A stretch of DNA of 64,000 bases from Sabellastarte sp. h YS-2021 (Eukaryota; Annelida; Polychaeta; Sabellida; Sabellidae). This document shows positions 61,495-64,000 of this stretch, one piece after another (the first letter of the stretch is position 1; every line of letters begins with the position of its first letter). The stretch is from assembly GCA_964017235.1 (NCBI GenBank), contig OZ024928.1:82579566-82643565 (forward strand). Direction: 5' to 3'. The position numbers and the translations under genes were made by a program. Under the pieces are notes generated by a model. It was not told where the DNA came from. It saw nothing but the letters and a program-made list of their open reading frames with translations, and did no database searches.

Positions 61495-62990
61495 CTAAGC
61501 CTTTTTTTTTGGGAAGTTAGGAAGCCTTGGGGACTGGACTTTAGGTAGTACAACTGTTGAAGGAGGGATACCTACGTCCATATACCTATACAAGAACAAT
61601 CCAGGAAATGCCTGAGATTTCACATCCAAGGTCGGGCATACCAACTCAAGGCCCTGCCATTCGGGTTGTCCACAGCACCTTTTGAGTTCACCGTGATACC
61701 AAAGCAGGTGAAGTTGATGGCCATACACAAGGAATTAAGAAGCCACCAGTACCTAGACGGCTGGTTGGTGAGAGCCAGATCCCACCAGGCTTGTCTCCAA
61801 AATACACAGGAACTAGTAAATAATGTGTCAGCAACTGGGTTGGCGAATGAACTTAGAGAAATCAGAGCTGGAGCCCAATCAAGACTTTGATTTTGTAGGC
61901 TACCAGTTTCGACTTCAGGTCTGATCGGTTCCGACCGACCCTGGACTGGGTACAGAACCTTCAAGAGACTGTTAAAACTGCTATCCCTACCGGCTTGCCC
62001 GGTCCGGGAATTCATGTCCTTGATAGGTTACTAACATCTACAGAAAAGCATGTTAATCTAGGCAGACTTCATATGAGGCCCATACAGTGGCATCTCAAAA
62101 ACAGCTGGAGGGTACCAGAATCACTGGAAAAGGTGATCCAAGTCCCCAGGTCCCTGCACCCCCATTTACAATGGTGGCTGAAGGAAGACAATGCACTTAC
62201 AGGCCAACCATTACACCCAATAAAACATGCTCTGCAAATATTTACAGACGCATCAATAGAAGGGTGGGGCGCTCACTTAGATGAGCACTTGGCAGGAGCA
62301 ACCCGGTCCCCTCTGGGAAGCAAGTTGTATATATAAACTATCTAGAACTTTAAGCAGTTTTTCTGACTTTAAAGAGTTCTAAGACCTTTGCTTAAACAAG
62401 ATAGTACTTGTAGCAACTGACAACACCACAGTAGTGTCATACATAAAGGAAGGAGGAATGAGGTCGGGCCCACTTTGTGCCCTACTATGGAGAATCTTGA
62501 CCTGGTGTACCAGGAAACAAGTGACTCTAAGCACGACACATTCCAAGCCGGCCTAATGTGGTAGCAGACAGGCTGTCCAGGCTAGGCCAGACCATCCAAA
62601 CAGTGGTTTCTCCTTCCAGAGGTCTTCCACTCTATGCAGTAGGTGGCACCGGCCCAAATAAACTTATTTGCCACGAGGCTCAACAACAAGTCGCCTCTGT
62701 TTTGTGTCACCGGTACCGGATCCCCTGGCCACAGCAGTGGATGTGCTCAGTCGGCCATGGTAGGATCTAAAAGCATACACCTCACCATCAGCCATTTTGG
62801 GCAAAGTGGTGAAGTTGCAAGACTCCCCATGTAAGAGAATCATTCTGATTGCTCCGGGGTGGCCCAACATGCCTTGGTTTTGGGATCTAGTGGCCATGTC
62901 CAGCCACATCCCGCTGAGCCTGCCCAATCTGTCCAGCCTGTTCACAGCCATTCGATCAGATCCCTCACAGAAATCTGACAAATCTTAATC
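61495..62990 (+). pseudogene. Decayed DIRS RT/RNase H/methylase-like region
   Basis: [93 protein letters not shown] and IILIAPGWPNMPWFWDL align in order with the protein at 26785-29091, split by stops and frameshifts near 61890, 62335, 62555 and 62770. The catalytic motif YLDDW is YLDGW (61750-61764), so the RT is dead apart from the frameshifts. Confidence 0.88.
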
Positions 62991-62999
62991 TCCATGCAG

Positions 63000-64000
63000 G
63001 GCTCCTAGAGCCTCAGCAATCGAGGAGCAGGACTTGTTTGAGGCAGTGGCAGCAAGAATTGAGGCTCCTCAAAAGGGGGGTCAATCAGATCAGTCTATGA
63101 GGCAAATGGGTCATTTTTACAAAGTGATGTATCATTCGTCAGGTGGACTTCGGGCACCACCTGTAAAGTCGGTTGTTTACTTCCTTAGGTACCTGTTTCA
63201 GGACAGGAAGTTGCAGCCCAGTACCATTGATGGTTACAGGTCAGCCATTGCTGATGGTCTAGAAATTTGCCCATCAATTTTTAGTAAGGATGAAAATCTC
63301 ACTCGTCTCCTGGATAGCTTCCACTGAGACAGACCCAAAGGCCGGAGGGTAACCCCTTCCTGGAACCTCTCCCTGGTTTTTGCACCAGCTGACAAGGTTC
63401 ATTTTGAACCAATTAAAGGCCTCCTTGAAGCATTTGACCTTCAAGTCAGTTTCCCTCTTGGCCCTGGGTTCGGGCAAGCGTAGAAGTGAGATACATGCTT
63501 GGCAAACAGCCCAACACCATTGATGGTTATAGGTCACTCATTGTTGATAAACTGGAAATTCACCCTTTAACATCAGTAAGGACGAAAATCTCGCTCGTCT
63601 CCTGGATAGTTTCCTGAGAGACAGACCCAGAGGCAGGAGTGGCATACCCTCCTGGAACTTCTCACTGGCCGTGCACCAGCTGAGACTCCTTTTGATCCAA
63701 TCAAGGAGGCCCCCTTGAAGCATTTGACCTTCAAGACGGTATTCCTCTTGGCCCTTGGGTCGGGCAAGTGCAAAAGTGAGATTCATGCCTGGCAAAACTG
63801 ATATATTGGACACCAATCCGATTGGTCAAAGGTGTCCCTGTATCCATCACCCAGCTTTGTATCCTAGAATCAGCTGGTCATTGAGTGTCCAGTGTGGCCC
63901 CTGGGGTTATAACAGCCCTGGCCTCGACTCTGGATAGATCCCTCAAGTCTGACAGGTCCCTCTGTCCGGTCAGAGCATTAGGCTACTATTTGGACAGGAC
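63000..64000 (+). pseudogene. Decayed DIRS tyrosine recombinase with an internal duplication, cut by the window edge
   Basis: VAARIEAPQKGG, VVYFLRYLFQDRKLQPSTID and GYRSAI match the recombinase N-terminal part at about 28960-29170. The segment 63223-63508 is repeated in diverged form at 63516-63799, both ending in GSGK-type text around the first catalytic Arg. After 63830 the frame resumes toward LCPVRALxxYLDR, matching about 29600. Many stops. Confidence 0.85.

Overview
This is an animal nuclear window: AT-rich, intron-rich, almost all of it one large multi-exon host gene plus repeats. The repeat content (DIRS-type tyrosine-recombinase retrotransposons, L1/Tx1-like and CR1/L2-like LINE pieces, tandem arrays with units of about 147 bp, Helitron-like and TIR elements) and a PLCB1-type sequence that is clearly not vertebrate suggest an invertebrate, most likely a lophotrochozoan such as a mollusc. 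The species is an inference.

Host gene. On the + strand, 21 exons from 4387 to 49548 encode the C-terminal 996 residues of a phospholipase C beta of the PLCB1/Plc21C type. In order they give the acidic X-Y linker, the Y half of the TIM barrel, the C2 domain, the proximal Gq-binding helices, a long Ser/Pro-rich linker, the distal coiled-coil domain and a C-terminal DTAL PDZ ligand. All splice phases agree (2991 coding bases after the first split codon). The PH, EF-hand and X domains lie left of the window. Intron 3 (7631-11087) is a textbook U12-type intron. Several exons have duplicated edges or decayed copies beside them, including a four-copy array of the exon-4 splice donor.

Mobile DNA inside the gene. 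A 5'-truncated, broken L1/Tx1-like LINE sits in the U12 intron (8084-10539). A structurally complete DIRS retrotransposon (24551-30868) sits in intron 11 with gag, RT/RNase H and tyrosine recombinase frames all open, inverted terminal repeats and an internal complementary region. Introns also hold MITE-like elements (664, 13797, 43811, 45140, 47747), a tRNA-like SINE (15131), a spacer-free palindrome (21152-21257) and Helitron-like elements or arrays (22028, 32340, 38870).

Right third (49549-64000). No host gene is seen. There is a 43-bp minisatellite organised in trimers (50536-51120), a roughly 15-unit satellite array ending in a Helitron-like terminus (52312-54551), a CR1/L2-like LINE 3' end on the minus strand (55878-56500), and a second, decayed DIRS family. 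That family has two left termini (56501 and 58979), a frameshifted gag, a regulatory-looking block with CRE and CACGTG motifs, a minisatellite, and RT/RNase H/recombinase fragments running off the right edge.
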